Shown here one piece after another: positions 43,155 to 52,361 of a DNA stretch of 64,000 bases. The stretch is taken from positions 868,001 through 932,000 of the forward strand of contig NZ_CP136865.1 of assembly GCF_045689245.1 (NCBI RefSeq), in the 5' to 3' direction. Positions within the stretch are counted from its first letter, which is position 1. Each line of letters begins with the position of its first letter. The notes beneath the pieces are model-generated. The model had not been told where the DNA came from and ran no database searches. It saw nothing but the letters and a program-made list of their open reading frames with translations. The stretch is from Congregibacter brevis (GTDB taxonomy: Bacteria; Pseudomonadota; Gammaproteobacteria; Pseudomonadales; Halieaceae). The position numbers were made by a program, and so were the translations under genes.

Positions 43155-43916
43155 ATGAATAAATACTTCGCGATTATCGATCTGAAAACCGTAGCGCTAG
43201 CTGTTATCTGCGTAGTCGTCACCTATTTTTGCTTTGCCCTAAACATTGCCTACGATTTAGATATCACGCTGTTCAGCATCGCCGTAATTTTTCCCCTGGT
43301 GTTTACGATTCGTGAGGCATTCAAGCGCCGTGACAATGCACTGAAGTTTCTCAGTCAGTTCAAGTCGGGTTTGTGTTCTGTGCACTACTGTTTCGAGCAG
43401 TGTAAAAAACTGGACCCAGCGCGCCGGGTGGAGGTTTCGTCTTTACTGGATAAAGCCTCTTCGCAGTTCTTTGACGCTCTTGGATCAGAAGATAAGGATA
43501 CTCGTCCAGCTGAAGACACTGTTAACGAGATCATTTACTTTATTCAGCGCAATGACGATGCGATTTCGAATGGGCTGGCTCTGAAAATCATTCGCTTTGT
43601 TCAGGAAGTGAATGAAGGTATGGAAAACACCATCAGTCTGAAGATGCACGGCACACCTATCAGCATGCGTGCTTACTGTCTGGTCTTTGTGTTTTTGTTT
43701 CCTTTTGTCTTCTCACCGACTATCGTCTACCACCTGCCTGACGCGCCGATCTTCTTAACCTATGGCCTTAGTGTTCTGCACGGCTTTATTTTGATCTCCC
43801 TCTATAACGTGCAAGTGCAGATGGAGAACCCTTTTGATCAGATCGGCCTTGATGACATTCAGCTCGATGAGTTTCGTTTTCGCGCCCTAGAGCCCTCAAA
43901 GATCCCCCTCGAATAA
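43155..43916 (+). CDS. Bestrophin-like membrane protein
   Basis: 253 aa. Two hydrophobic pairs, at about residues 10-50 and 170-225, with a long helical region between. The C-terminal VQMENPFDQIGLDDIQLDEF resembles the conserved E-N/D-P-F-G-x-D-x-D-L end of the bestrophin/UPF0187 channel family, and the helix pairs fit its topology. Bacterial bestrophins form pentameric ion channels. Similarity is limited to a few motifs, so this is a tentative call; DUF4239-type proteins are an alternative. It is monocistronic as far as seen. Confidence 0.55.
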   Translation: MNKYFAIIDLKTVALAVICVVVTYFCFALNIAYDLDITLFSIAVIFPLVFTIREAFKRRDNALKFLSQFKSGLCSVHYCFEQCKKLDPARRVEVSSLLDKASSQFFDALGSEDKDTRPAEDTVNEIIYFIQRNDDAISNGLALKIIRFVQEVNEGMENTISLKMHGTPISMRAYCLVFVFLFPFVFSPTIVYHLPDAPIFLTYGLSVLHGFILISLYNVQVQMENPFDQIGLDDIQLDEFRFRALEPSKIPLE

Positions 43917-44125
43917 TCGTACAACAAAGGTGAACGAGCTTCGGGTGCCGCTGACACAAGTCTAACCCTGATGATCGTGTACGCATCGCTGATGCAAACT
44001 GCCAGTTTAGCGAACAGAAAGTCATGAATCAGTGGTGTAAACCCAAAGGGCGTCGGTGTTTGCCGAGACCGTTCTGGCGGCCTAGACTAGTAGCGCCTTA
44101 GCTGCAAACTCAGGAAACAATTGCG

Positions 44126-45145
44126 ATGCTACTCCGTTTACTCGTTCCACTCTTGATGCTCCTCAGCCCCAGCCTTTTTGCTGCCCCGCTTTTTGATAGC
44201 CATGAGCAGCTCGCAATAACCTTGTCCGGCCCTTTCGAACTTATCGATATAGAGCGGGATAAAGACAAGGAGTACCTCGGGTCTTTGAGTTATGACGATC
44301 CGGAGCTTGGGCCGACAACTCTGGAAGCGAAGTTTTCCGTGCGTGGTAATTTTCGGCTTCGCAAGGATATCTGCAGTCACGCTCAACTGTGGGTGAATCT
44401 AAAAAAGGGCCAAGCCAAAGGCACACTGTTTGATAAACAAAACAAGTTAAAGCTTGTAGTGCAGTGTAAAGATGCTGACCGCTACGCTGAGTACATCGGT
44501 CGAGAGCAGCAGGCTTACCAGATTTTCCAAACTCTTTCGGACCTCAGCCTGGATAGCCGTATGCTCGATGTCACTTACGCTGACTCGGAGGGCGGCGAAA
44601 CACGAAGTCAGCTCGGCTTTTTTATTCAGCACCAGAAGCGCCTTGCTAAACAAAACGACATGACTGTGTACAAGGAGATCCGTGCGGATAAATCTCGCTT
44701 GGATGCCGATCGTAGCGCGATGGTGGCGCTGTTTATGTACCTTGTGTCCAATACGGATTACTCATTTATAGCGGCGCCTCCGGGTGATACCTGCTGTCAC
44801 AACATCAAGCTTCTGGAAGCCGCGGACGGAGCCCTTTATCCCTTGCCTTACGATTATGATTCCACGGGATATGTAAATACCTCCTACGCCGAACCGGCGG
44901 GAGGTATTGGCCAGAGCAACGTGAAGCAGCGTATGTATCGCGGATACTGCGCAAGCGATGAGGCAATGGCAAAGGCCGTCGATCTTCTGCGATCCAAGCG
45001 TGCTGCTATTTATGAGATTGTTACAGACACCAGCTACGTATCTGCGAAGTCTATGAAACGCACGAAGAAGTTTGTTGATAAGTTTTATGATGTTTTGGAC
45101 GACCCAAAGAAGTTTCAGCGAGAGATCATTGAAGAATGCAGATAG
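44126..45145 (+). CDS. Secreted protein of unknown function, CotH-like pattern
   Basis: 339 aa. Signal peptide to about residue 19 (SLFAAP). The body has SVRGNFRLRKDIC, KLKLVVQCK, AYQIFQTLSDLSLDSRMLDVTY and LYPLPYDYDSTGYVN in an order that recalls CotH-type secreted kinases (an R-G-N/x-S-R motif early, an asparagine/aspartate motif late), but no full CotH signature is present. Six cysteines may form disulfides. The stop overlaps the start of the phosphatase gene by 10 bp, so the pair is co-translated; a kinase-like and a phosphatase partner would be a sensible pair, which is speculation. Confidence 0.5.
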   Translation: MLLRLLVPLLMLLSPSLFAAPLFDSHEQLAITLSGPFELIDIERDKDKEYLGSLSYDDPELGPTTLEAKFSVRGNFRLRKDICSHAQLWVNLKKGQAKGTLFDKQNKLKLVVQCKDADRYAEYIGREQQAYQIFQTLSDLSLDSRMLDVTYADSEGGETRSQLGFFIQHQKRLAKQNDMTVYKEIRADKSRLDADRSAMVALFMYLVSNTDYSFIAAPPGDTCCHNIKLLEAADGALYPLPYDYDSTGYVNTSYAEPAGGIGQSNVKQRMYRGYCASDEAMAKAVDLLRSKRAAIYEIVTDTSYVSAKSMKRTKKFVDKFYDVLDDPKKFQREIIEECR

Positions 45146-46275
45146 CAGATCACAAGGTTGTTCGACTCCCCCAGTGGGTGTTCCCATGGCTGCTCTTATT
45201 GGCAGCCCCGTTTCTTAGCGCATCGGATTCGGACTGGCAGGGCGTTGACCGCGTGGTTGCGGTAGCTGATGTACACGGGGATTACGAAAACTACATTGAA
45301 GTCTTACGTCAGGCAGAGTTGATTGATCGACGGGGTCGCTGGAGCGGCGGCACTACGCACTTTGTGCAGTTGGGGGATGTTCCTGATCGTGGTCCCGACA
45401 GCGCCAAGATTATTGAGCACTTGAAGGCGCTCGAGAAACAAGCCAAGAGAGCGGGTGGCAAAGTGCACCCCTTGATCGGTAACCACGAAGTCATGAATAT
45501 GACCGATGATCTGCGTTATGTGCATCCTGGTGAGTACGAAGCGCTCAAGAGTCGAAGAGCAAAGCGTCTGCAAAAAGACTATTTGGATCGGGTGGTGGAT
45601 TACGTTATCTCGCAGCAGGGCGAGGAAGCGGTCGATGACGCGTTCCGCGAGCAGTTACTGAAGGACTATCCTTTGGGTTTTGTAGAGCACCGGCAGTATT
45701 GGAGTTCCGAAGGTGAGTTTGGTGAGTGGGTTTCGGGCCACAATACCGTGATTCGTATAAATAGGAGTTTGTTTGTCCACGGCGGAATCAGTTCCGATTT
45801 CTTGGAGCAGACGTTAGAAAGCATCAACGACAACGTGCGCTCAGAGCTCAGATCGATAGACCCCTCCAACCTTAGTTTTGTTGACAATCAGCGTGGCCCT
45901 CTTTGGTACCGGGGGCTGAGCATGGGAGAGCAAACCCCTTTGATTGCCGAAGAAGTCGATGCTTTGCTGGAGCACTTTGATGTGGATCGTATCGTAGTGG
46001 GACACACTCCGGGTTTCGGCACCGTAGTGCCACGCTACAACGCTAAGGTACTCGCTGCGGATAGTGGAATCGCCGCGCATTACGGCGGTCATCTTGCCAG
46101 TGTGCTTATTGAAGATGGTGAGATTTTTACCATCCAACGGGGACAGCGCGTCCCGATTCCCAGTTCTGATGCTGGATTGCTCGACTACTATCGATCTATC
46201 AATGAAATCGAGCCGGGCGTAAAAAATCTCGAGTTTCTTATTCGCCAGCTGGAAGAGGGCGATGAGTCGCCCTAG
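45136..46275 (+). CDS. Exported PPP-type metallophosphoesterase
   Basis: 379 aa. Signal peptide or anchor at residues ~12-30, then the full calcineurin-like metal motif set: VADVHGD (DxH), QLGDVPDRG (GDxxDRG), LIGNHEVMN (GNHE), VHGGI, and VVGHTPG. The conserved order is that of Ser/Thr protein phosphatases of the Shewanella-like (SLP) bacterial group, which dephosphorylate protein or small substrates using two metal ions. It starts inside the end of the CotH-like gene (10-bp overlap). The product is probably periplasmic. Substrate unknown. Confidence 0.88.
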   Translation: MQIADHKVVRLPQWVFPWLLLLAAPFLSASDSDWQGVDRVVAVADVHGDYENYIEVLRQAELIDRRGRWSGGTTHFVQLGDVPDRGPDSAKIIEHLKALEKQAKRAGGKVHPLIGNHEVMNMTDDLRYVHPGEYEALKSRRAKRLQKDYLDRVVDYVISQQGEEAVDDAFREQLLKDYPLGFVEHRQYWSSEGEFGEWVSGHNTVIRINRSLFVHGGISSDFLEQTLESINDNVRSELRSIDPSNLSFVDNQRGPLWYRGLSMGEQTPLIAEEVDALLEHFDVDRIVVGHTPGFGTVVPRYNAKVLAADSGIAAHYGGHLASVLIEDGEIFTIQRGQRVPIPSSDAGLLDYYRSINEIEPGVKNLEFLIRQLEEGDESP

Positions 46276-46286
46276 TTCGTTCGCAC

Positions 46287-47135
46287 TTAAGCGAGGGGAG
46301 TACTTACACGCCGTCGCTTAACACGCCATAAGCCCGCGGCACTGAGCATGAGAAGCAATGTCGATGGTGCTGACACACTTGCGGAGGCGGGTGCTGAGAA
46401 GAGACTAGCAGCGTCACTGCCATCAAGTGCCCTGTCGAACAATGCGATATCGTCCAGGCTACCGTTGAAGTTGAAGCCAGTTCCGAGGTCGTTACCTTTA
46501 TCCCCAAACACTATTCCCGTATTGAGGATTGCGGGATTTAGTGGACTGCCACTGCCGTAGTTGACGAAGGATACGGGGTCGATCTGCCCGTTATAGTAAA
46601 TGGACTGTGTTGTGCTCGTAGTACTGAAAAGCAGGTGATGCCAAGTCTGATTGTTGGCTTCAGTCAGCGGAATTCTTTGCGCGCTAAAAGTTCCGAGCCA
46701 GCCATCTTGCGGGTTGGAGCCGTCGTTAGAGTTTAAGTTCGCTGTGTTGTCGATAAAGCTTGCTAACGAGTCACGCTCGATATTGCTTCCGTCGCGAGTA
46801 TCAAAGAGCTGGCTTCTCCCACCGGCACTGTTGTGTGCATTCATGTTGAACCACAAGCTGATACTGTAGTTTGCCAGAGGCAAAAGATCAGTAGCAGAGT
46901 TTACTAAAACCGCGTCTAGATCACCGCCCAAATTGAGTGCGCCAGCTGCATTTCCATTTCTATCTTCCGCATACCCTGATGTCCAAGACCGGGTTGTAGC
47001 ACCAATGCCTGCAACGCTATCAACCAAAGTGTTATCGAAGCTCCAAAACCGCAAGGCAGTGTCCAAAATACCCGCCGAGCTCACGCCAGGCAGAAGGCAA
47101 AGCGCCAAAATAGAGATCCTATATTTCACTTTCAT
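46287..47135 (-). CDS. LamG-domain protein with PEP-CTERM-like sorting tail
   Basis: 282 aa. Signal peptide to about residue 21 (GVSSAG). Residues ~25-240 are a LamG/concanavalin-like jelly roll (LRFWSFDNTLVDS, ISLWFNMNAH, TWHHLLFST, DDIALFDRAL). The C-terminus VSAPSTLLLMLSAAGLW followed by RVKRRR is a PEP-CTERM-type sorting signal in the V-x-A-P-S variant: motif, membrane helix, basic end. Such proteins are processed by an exosortase and released to the surface with exopolysaccharide; no exosortase is in this window, but a sugar transferase for exopolysaccharide lies 4 kb away. It is convergent with the phosphatase gene (11 bp). Confidence 0.82.
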   Translation of the reverse strand: MKVKYRISILALCLLPGVSSAGILDTALRFWSFDNTLVDSVAGIGATTRSWTSGYAEDRNGNAAGALNLGGDLDAVLVNSATDLLPLANYSISLWFNMNAHNSAGGRSQLFDTRDGSNIERDSLASFIDNTANLNSNDGSNPQDGWLGTFSAQRIPLTEANNQTWHHLLFSTTSTTQSIYYNGQIDPVSFVNYGSGSPLNPAILNTGIVFGDKGNDLGTGFNFNGSLDDIALFDRALDGSDAASLFSAPASASVSAPSTLLLMLSAAGLWRVKRRRVSTPLA

Positions 47136-47461
47136 GTCTTACTCCAAATCCTGATAGTCGTTTTCGCACTTTTTCTTATTGTTTTTTTAGGTTTTACTTC
47201 CAAGCGCATGTTTTTATTTAATTTTTCAAATAAAGCGGATGGCAGGTTAATCGAGAGTAATGCAGACGCCAATACCCTGACGCGGGAATTTTTGGCAAAA
47301 AAATGAGCAATTGAGTACTTTTTGTGGGTGAGGAAAAGTTGTGAGTTGTTTGAGTTAGTAAAGTGACGAAGTTTTAAGCGTTTACCCCTGAGGTTCTCCT
47401 TCTGAACAAGACTCTATACTTCGTCTCACACTGAAGGGTCGACATGAGTTTTTATCGTTGA
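47136..47461. other. A+T-rich intergenic region
   Basis: No gene seen. It carries several T- and A-runs (for example 47180-47230) and must hold the divergent promoters of the LamG and DUF4174-like genes. I could not define a specific site. Confidence 0.4.
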
Positions 47462-47878
47462 ATGAAACACGCTCTCACCGTTTTGTATTTCTGGATCTGC
47501 TCGGCATCTTTTGGTCAGGCTCTGCCAATGCTGACTGATTTGGGGGAACTTCGGTGGCAGCACAGAATTCTGGTGATCAATGAGCCTGATCATCCAGCGG
47601 AGCTCCTTGAACTATTGACTGAAAACGCGGGGGCTCTCGATGAGCGGAAACTTGCCTGGTTTGTGATTGTTGCGGGCGATCTGCGGAGTAACTATGGAGG
47701 GGATCTTCATACTGAGTTGCTTGGCAACATCAACCGGCGGTTGGGCATCACGCCCCAGGAATCGGTGTTGATTGGGCTTGACGGTGGCGTGAAAGCGCGA
47801 GGACAGGACGTCGACCTCGAAGCTCTTTATGGCTTGATCGACGCTATGCCCATGCGAAGGTTAGAGAAACGATCGTAG
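47462..47878 (+). CDS. DUF4174-like secreted protein
   Basis: 138 aa. Signal peptide to about residue 19 (FGQALP). LGELRWQHRILVINEPD then a thioredoxin-like beta-alpha pattern ending LIGLDGGVKAR and ALYGLIDAMPMRRLE matches the DUF4174 pattern (L-x-x-x-R-W-x-x-R-x-L at the head, M-P-M-R at the end). The family is of unknown function and generally periplasmic. It is monocistronic. Confidence 0.7.
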   Translation: MKHALTVLYFWICSASFGQALPMLTDLGELRWQHRILVINEPDHPAELLELLTENAGALDERKLAWFVIVAGDLRSNYGGDLHTELLGNINRRLGITPQESVLIGLDGGVKARGQDVDLEALYGLIDAMPMRRLEKRS

Positions 47879-47942
47879 CTTTTGGCTTGCGGTAGCGATC
47901 TGCCAAGATGAGTCGCAGCTCGGTTATCCCTGAGGCAGGCCC

Positions 47943-48986
47943 TTACTCGGCATTAAGGTTGTACTTCATGATGCTGCCGTGACGACCGCTCTTATCTCGT
48001 TCCAAGTCAAACACATCGCCCGACGGTATGTTCATATGCGCCTTGATGGCGGTGATGGCCTCTTTGTCACTGTCATCCATCTGCATTGAAAATACCTCCG
48101 CGTATCGATCGACATGCGAGGCATTTCGCGAACCGATGATGGCCGCAGCTACCCGCGGTTGTGCCAAAACCCAATTCGACGCAACGCTCGCAATCGTCAC
48201 GCTGTGTTTCTTTGCGATACGGTCGAGGGTTTGCAGCAGTGACTGAAACAAGTCCCAGCCACCAATTTCATCGATCATGAGTTTGTACTTAATGAGCGAT
48301 CGATTACTGAAACTCTCGGGTTCCCTTTGCCCTAACCAGCGCTCGCTTAAAAAGCCTCCGGCAAGAGTCCCGTAGCAAAGAAGATACATGTCGTGTGCTG
48401 AGCAGAGTCTCAGTAGGGCCTTCTCGGGCCTTGGGTCTAGTAGCGAATACTGCACCTGCGTGGTGGCCAATGCGATGCCCGCTTCAAGAATCTCCTGCGT
48501 CTTCACTGTGTTGAAGTTGGTTGTGGAAAGGAGCTCAATCTTTCCGGCTTGTTGCAGTTCCTGCAGCCACGCCGCGGCTTCCACTGATCCTTCTACCGCG
48601 TAGTTCCACCAGTGGAACTGCACCATGTCGAGTCTCTCTAGCTTTAAACGCTTGAGAGAGCGGTCAATGATGGCTTCTACATCGCGCTTTTTGAGATGAC
48701 CCAACTGATCGTAGTCAGGTACATATTTGGTGTGCACTCTAAAAGACAGCGGTTCGCTGGATTGACCATTGGCGGCAACAAACTCTCCAATCATATCTTC
48801 GACACCCGTGTAGATATCCGCGCAGTCAAAGGTATCGATGCCACGCTCAACAAAAGCAAACATATCCTCAACGGGGTTTTCGGACGTGACCTTACTGTGA
48901 CCTTCGGAAAGCTGCCATCCACCCTTTACGACTCGGGATATGTTGTAGTTGGGTCTTAGCGAATAGCGGTCAATTATTCTTTCCAT
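47943..48986 (-). CDS. Aldo/keto reductase
   Basis: 347 aa (beta/alpha)8 NADPH enzyme. The catalytic tetrad is visible: Asp54 and Tyr59 in DTFDCADIYTG, Lys in RVHTKYVPD and His in VQFHWWNYA. The C-terminal cofactor-binding part is SVTIASVASNWVLAQP and AAIIGSRNASHV. The physiological substrate is unknown. Its start overlaps the end of the small upstream gene by 13 bp, so they form a coupled pair. Confidence 0.9.
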   Translation of the reverse strand: MERIIDRYSLRPNYNISRVVKGGWQLSEGHSKVTSENPVEDMFAFVERGIDTFDCADIYTGVEDMIGEFVAANGQSSEPLSFRVHTKYVPDYDQLGHLKKRDVEAIIDRSLKRLKLERLDMVQFHWWNYAVEGSVEAAAWLQELQQAGKIELLSTTNFNTVKTQEILEAGIALATTQVQYSLLDPRPEKALLRLCSAHDMYLLCYGTLAGGFLSERWLGQREPESFSNRSLIKYKLMIDEIGGWDLFQSLLQTLDRIAKKHSVTIASVASNWVLAQPRVAAAIIGSRNASHVDRYAEVFSMQMDDSDKEAITAIKAHMNIPSGDVFDLERDKSGRHGSIMKYNLNAE

Positions 48987-49327
48987 GGATTGTTCTCAGG
49001 CAGTGGTTCTATGGTGGTGTCTGCTCGTGTGAATGTATTTTTACCAATACGGCTTATCCGAAATCGCGCACCGCAATGAGGGTCCGGGCAAGCGATGACA
49101 TGATCTGTTGCCATCCAGTCGTACTCGTTAAGTGGACGTTGTTTAGCGGGGAGCAGCGGCAGTAGTGCGGACATTGCGTAGAGCGAGAAGGGCTTGTCTG
49201 TTTCAAAATAAAGATTTTCACCGCGGAGCTCAAAAGAACTGCCGAGCTCATGACTACAGACAAAGGGTTTATCCCCTTCGATGGTTTCGACCCGCAGATC
49301 GTAAAGTGTGAACTGGATGTCTTCCAT
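48974..49327 (-). CDS. TIGR04076-like small protein coupled to aldo/keto reductase
   Basis: About 117 aa from ATG 49327 (MEDIQFTLYDLRVE); in-frame starts at 49360 and 49387 (TTG) are possible. The pattern of a short beta-rich protein with FVCSHELGSSFELRGENLYF, SLYAMSALLPLLPAKQ and VIACPDPHCGARFRI recalls the TIGR04076 family of unknown function (a central 'C-A-A-L-P' segment and a late CPD/P motif). Three cysteines could bind a metal. It overlaps the reductase gene by 13 bp. Confidence 0.6.
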   Translation of the reverse strand: MEDIQFTLYDLRVETIEGDKPFVCSHELGSSFELRGENLYFETDKPFSLYAMSALLPLLPAKQRPLNEYDWMATDHVIACPDPHCGARFRISRIGKNTFTRADTTIEPLPENNPWKE

Positions 49328-49461
49328 GGTTTCTCGCCTGATCCGCTTGAGTAGTGCGCGCATTTCCGATTCGGAAGAATACAACAAGCTGGCTGGTGCT
49401 AAGGCGGACTCCAGCGATATGATTCAAATACTCCACCCGCACCTAAGTTGAGCAGCCCTCT

Positions 49462-50763
49462 TTGCGAACTCTTGCCGCGTTCTTCTCAGATCTTGTAGGT
49501 CCCGCCGCAGTTATGGCTGCAGGGACTATGGGAGCCGGTGCAGTAGCCTCGTTTTTGTTAGCTGGGGCTTGGTTTCGCTATGAACTGTTGTGGGTGATTC
49601 TGGCCATGCTGCCGGTATTCGTCGTGTCTGTAGATACGGCTTCCAGGATTGGTGCGCTCAATCCTGGTCATGGAATGTTCGCTCTGGTCCGTACTCGCAT
49701 TAGCAGCGGTCTCGCCTGGATCATTTTGCTTCTCGTGGTTCCTGTACACTTTTTGGTGACTATGGGGCAGATTTCCGTAATGTCCTCGGCGTTTCTGACG
49801 CTGTTGGGTCTCCCTGCGAGTTCATCATCGTCCCTTGGGCTCGAAGTGTTTCTTTCTGTGGCTCTGTCTGCGGCGGTGCTATGGCTGGTCTTTTCCCGAG
49901 GCTACGAGCGGATGCAGCGGGTAATGACCTTGCTGATGTTATTGATGTTCTTGTGTTTTCTGGTGGTTGCTGTTCGGGGGCTCGTAGAGTTGCCGGCAAT
50001 ACTGGCAGGCTTTGTGCCTTCCTTACCCCAGGACCTAGCAGTACCGGGCAGCGAATCGCCGCGTATCGCTACCAGCTCAATCATTGCCATGGTGGGTGCT
50101 GCAGTGGCGCCCGCTGCACTCTTAGGCATGCCCTATATGTGTGCAGATGACGGCGGTAGTCGCGAGGAACTGACTCGTGCGTTCCGACAAGCCATTATCA
50201 ATATGGGATTCGTATTTGGTGCCTACGCGATGTTCGTTGTCGTGGCCGGTGGTTATGCGCTGTATTCCTTACCTGATCACGCAAGCTTCGCCGATGTCGG
50301 CCAGGCGTCCGCCGTGTTTCGGGATGCTTTGCCCGGGGTATTCTCAGCCCTTGGCCCAGTGATATTTTCTCTCGGCCTGTTTACTGCGGCCATGACAACC
50401 TTGGTGGTAGCGGCTCAAGTCACTATTTATTTTGTGTTGGACATGGTGGGAAAAGAGTGGCGATTTTCTTCAGACAATACCCTCTATCAACGAGTGCTTA
50501 CGGGCTTTGTATTGGCGGCCGCAGCACTGGCGCCTTTTTGGGATTTTCCAGCGCTACTTAAGGTGATCCTTCTAATGGGCATTAACGTGGTAGTCATTCC
50601 CCTCGCGTTCGTCATCGTGCTCGTGCTGGTGAACAGTAGTGATGTTATGCGTGAGTTTAAAGCCGAGTGGTGGCGCAACATGCTGTTGATCATCGGTTTG
50701 GTCACGTCAATTGTATTGGCGGTTGATAAAGCGCCGCACTATTATCGGTTGTTGATGGGCTAG
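49462..50763 (+). CDS. NRAMP-like transporter lacking the DPGN motif
   Basis: 433 aa with about 11 membrane helices. Helix 1 reads GPAAVMAAGTMGAGAVAS, aligned with NRAMP G-P-x-x-L-x-x-x-x-Y-x-D-P-G-N but with the metal-binding Asp and Asn replaced; helix 6 has LLGMPYMC where Mn/Fe NRAMPs have M-P-H. It is therefore either an NRAMP-related protein with another substrate (as known for Mg and Al branches) or another APC-type carrier. The start is a TTG at 49462 with no clear ribosome site; no better codon was found. Functional substrate unknown. Confidence 0.7.
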   Translation: MRTLAAFFSDLVGPAAVMAAGTMGAGAVASFLLAGAWFRYELLWVILAMLPVFVVSVDTASRIGALNPGHGMFALVRTRISSGLAWIILLLVVPVHFLVTMGQISVMSSAFLTLLGLPASSSSSLGLEVFLSVALSAAVLWLVFSRGYERMQRVMTLLMLLMFLCFLVVAVRGLVELPAILAGFVPSLPQDLAVPGSESPRIATSSIIAMVGAAVAPAALLGMPYMCADDGGSREELTRAFRQAIINMGFVFGAYAMFVVVAGGYALYSLPDHASFADVGQASAVFRDALPGVFSALGPVIFSLGLFTAAMTTLVVAAQVTIYFVLDMVGKEWRFSSDNTLYQRVLTGFVLAAAALAPFWDFPALLKVILLMGINVVVIPLAFVIVLVLVNSSDVMREFKAEWWRNMLLIIGLVTSIVLAVDKAPHYYRLLMG

Positions 50764-50779
50764 TGCTGTTGACCGACCG

Positions 50780-50797
50780 TTAGTGTTGTTAGTGTTG
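50780..50797 (+). repeat. Two tandem copies of TTAGTGTTG
   Basis: A 9-bp unit repeated exactly once, 40 bp before the sugar transferase start. Too short to name; possibly slippage or a leader element. Confidence 0.5.
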
Positions 50798-50836
50798 TGA
50801 GGCAAACGCTAGTTCTGGTGGTTAAGGAAACAAAGT

Positions 50837-52219
50837 ATGCGCGCTAATAATGTCGTTCAAAGTTATCACCTAACGCCCGTTCTGGTTTTTATCGATGCTT
50901 TCTTGATGATGATAACCACGGGTGTGGTGTATCTCAGCTTTGAGAGCTTCCGGAATGAGCAAGAGTTTGGATTGCTTGTTTCTACGATCTGCGGCGTTCT
51001 GTTGATTATGACGTATAGCCTGGGTGGGGTTTATCAGGCTTGGCGACATAAAACCCATCTGTACTTTTTTACCCGGGTGGGATTTAGCTGGCTATTGGTT
51101 GTCTTTGCCGTCTGGGTAGCTTACGCCGTTATCTCGCAACAGTTGTATCTACCCTCTTGGCTGTACCTATGGTTTTTTGTCGCGGGTTTACTGACTTATG
51201 GCTATCGACTTTTTATTGGTTTAGTCCTGCAATGGTCTCGCGCTAGAGGTTTCAATAACAAAACCATCCTGTTTATTGGAGAGAAGGCCTCGGTTGATGA
51301 AATGTCCGCTTACTTTTCAGAGAACCGGCATTTTGGTTTTGACGTTTTTGGGCAAGTCTATGTTGATGACGAGAGTGACGACTTCACCTTGCCCGAGTCA
51401 TTGTTAGCGACGCTCCAAGATGAAGGTAATGCGCCGACAGAGCTTTGGTTATGCCTGCCTTTGGCTAAGTCGGCCATGATCAAAAACATGGTGTTTGCGC
51501 TTAAAAACAGCGCCTCTGATATTCGTTTAGTGCCGCAGCTTGATGACCAGATGCTGCTCAGTCATCCATACCAAGCGATCATGGGTCTAAATGTTGTCGA
51601 TCTAAACTATTCGCCATTGCATGGCGTTAATCACGCAATTAAGGCGGTCACGGATATCGTCTTCTCTATTGTGATTCTAGTGTTGATTTCACCTGTCATG
51701 ATCACGTTGATTTGTGCCGTCAAACTAACGAGTAAAGGTCCGGTACTGTTTGTTCAACAGCGAAATGGGGCTGGCGGCAAAATCGTCAACATCTACAAAT
51801 TTCGTTCGATGAAAGTCCACAAGGAGTCAGAGAACAAAGTGACTCAAGCGACTAAAGGGGATAGCCGCCTTACGCCGATCGGTGGGTTTATACGTCGCAC
51901 CAGTTTAGATGAGTTGCCTCAGTTCATTAATGTCTTGCAAGGTCGAATGTCGATCGTTGGGCCTAGGCCTCATGCACGCTCACACAATAGTGAGTATTCC
52001 CGTTTGGTTGATTCGTATATGTCTCGTCATCGCGTTAAGCCAGGTATTACCGGTTGGGCGCAGGTTAATGGTTTTCGCGGCGAAACCGACACCTTGGACA
52101 AAATGGAAGACCGGGTGTCCTATGACCTCTGGTACATCGAAAACTGGTCTTGGGGCTTAGACGTTAAGATCATTATCAAGACGGTATTCAAGGGTTTCAT
52201 TAACAAGAACGCCTATTAG
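50837..52219 (+). CDS. Undecaprenyl-phosphate sugar-1-phosphate transferase (WcaJ-like)
   Basis: 460 aa polyprenyl glycosylphosphotransferase. Four N-terminal membrane helices, a Rossmann-like CoA-binding-type middle domain (about residues 140-250), a fifth hydrophobic segment near 272-295 and the catalytic bacterial-sugar-transferase domain (VQQRNGAGGKIVNIYKFRSM, RRTSLDELPQFINVLQG, MSIVGPRPHA, KPGITGWAQVNGFRGET). It adds the first sugar phosphate to the lipid carrier for exopolysaccharide or capsule. The coding sequence looks more A+T-rich than its neighbours, a hint of transfer. No glycosyltransferase operon follows; the next genes are CysH-like and an epimerase. Confidence 0.93.
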   Translation: MRANNVVQSYHLTPVLVFIDAFLMMITTGVVYLSFESFRNEQEFGLLVSTICGVLLIMTYSLGGVYQAWRHKTHLYFFTRVGFSWLLVVFAVWVAYAVISQQLYLPSWLYLWFFVAGLLTYGYRLFIGLVLQWSRARGFNNKTILFIGEKASVDEMSAYFSENRHFGFDVFGQVYVDDESDDFTLPESLLATLQDEGNAPTELWLCLPLAKSAMIKNMVFALKNSASDIRLVPQLDDQMLLSHPYQAIMGLNVVDLNYSPLHGVNHAIKAVTDIVFSIVILVLISPVMITLICAVKLTSKGPVLFVQQRNGAGGKIVNIYKFRSMKVHKESENKVTQATKGDSRLTPIGGFIRRTSLDELPQFINVLQGRMSIVGPRPHARSHNSEYSRLVDSYMSRHRVKPGITGWAQVNGFRGETDTLDKMEDRVSYDLWYIENWSWGLDVKIIIKTVFKGFINKNAY

Positions 52220-52361
52220 TGGAATCGACCTAAGGTCTAGTTTCGTGAGTAAGCTGCTCCTTTGATATTCCCTCCAAGCATTAGCAAGAAACAAAGCCGT
52301 CTAATACTCCAGCGATGAAAGCCATTAGACTGCCCGCCTCATCAAGAGCAGCGGACACGAA

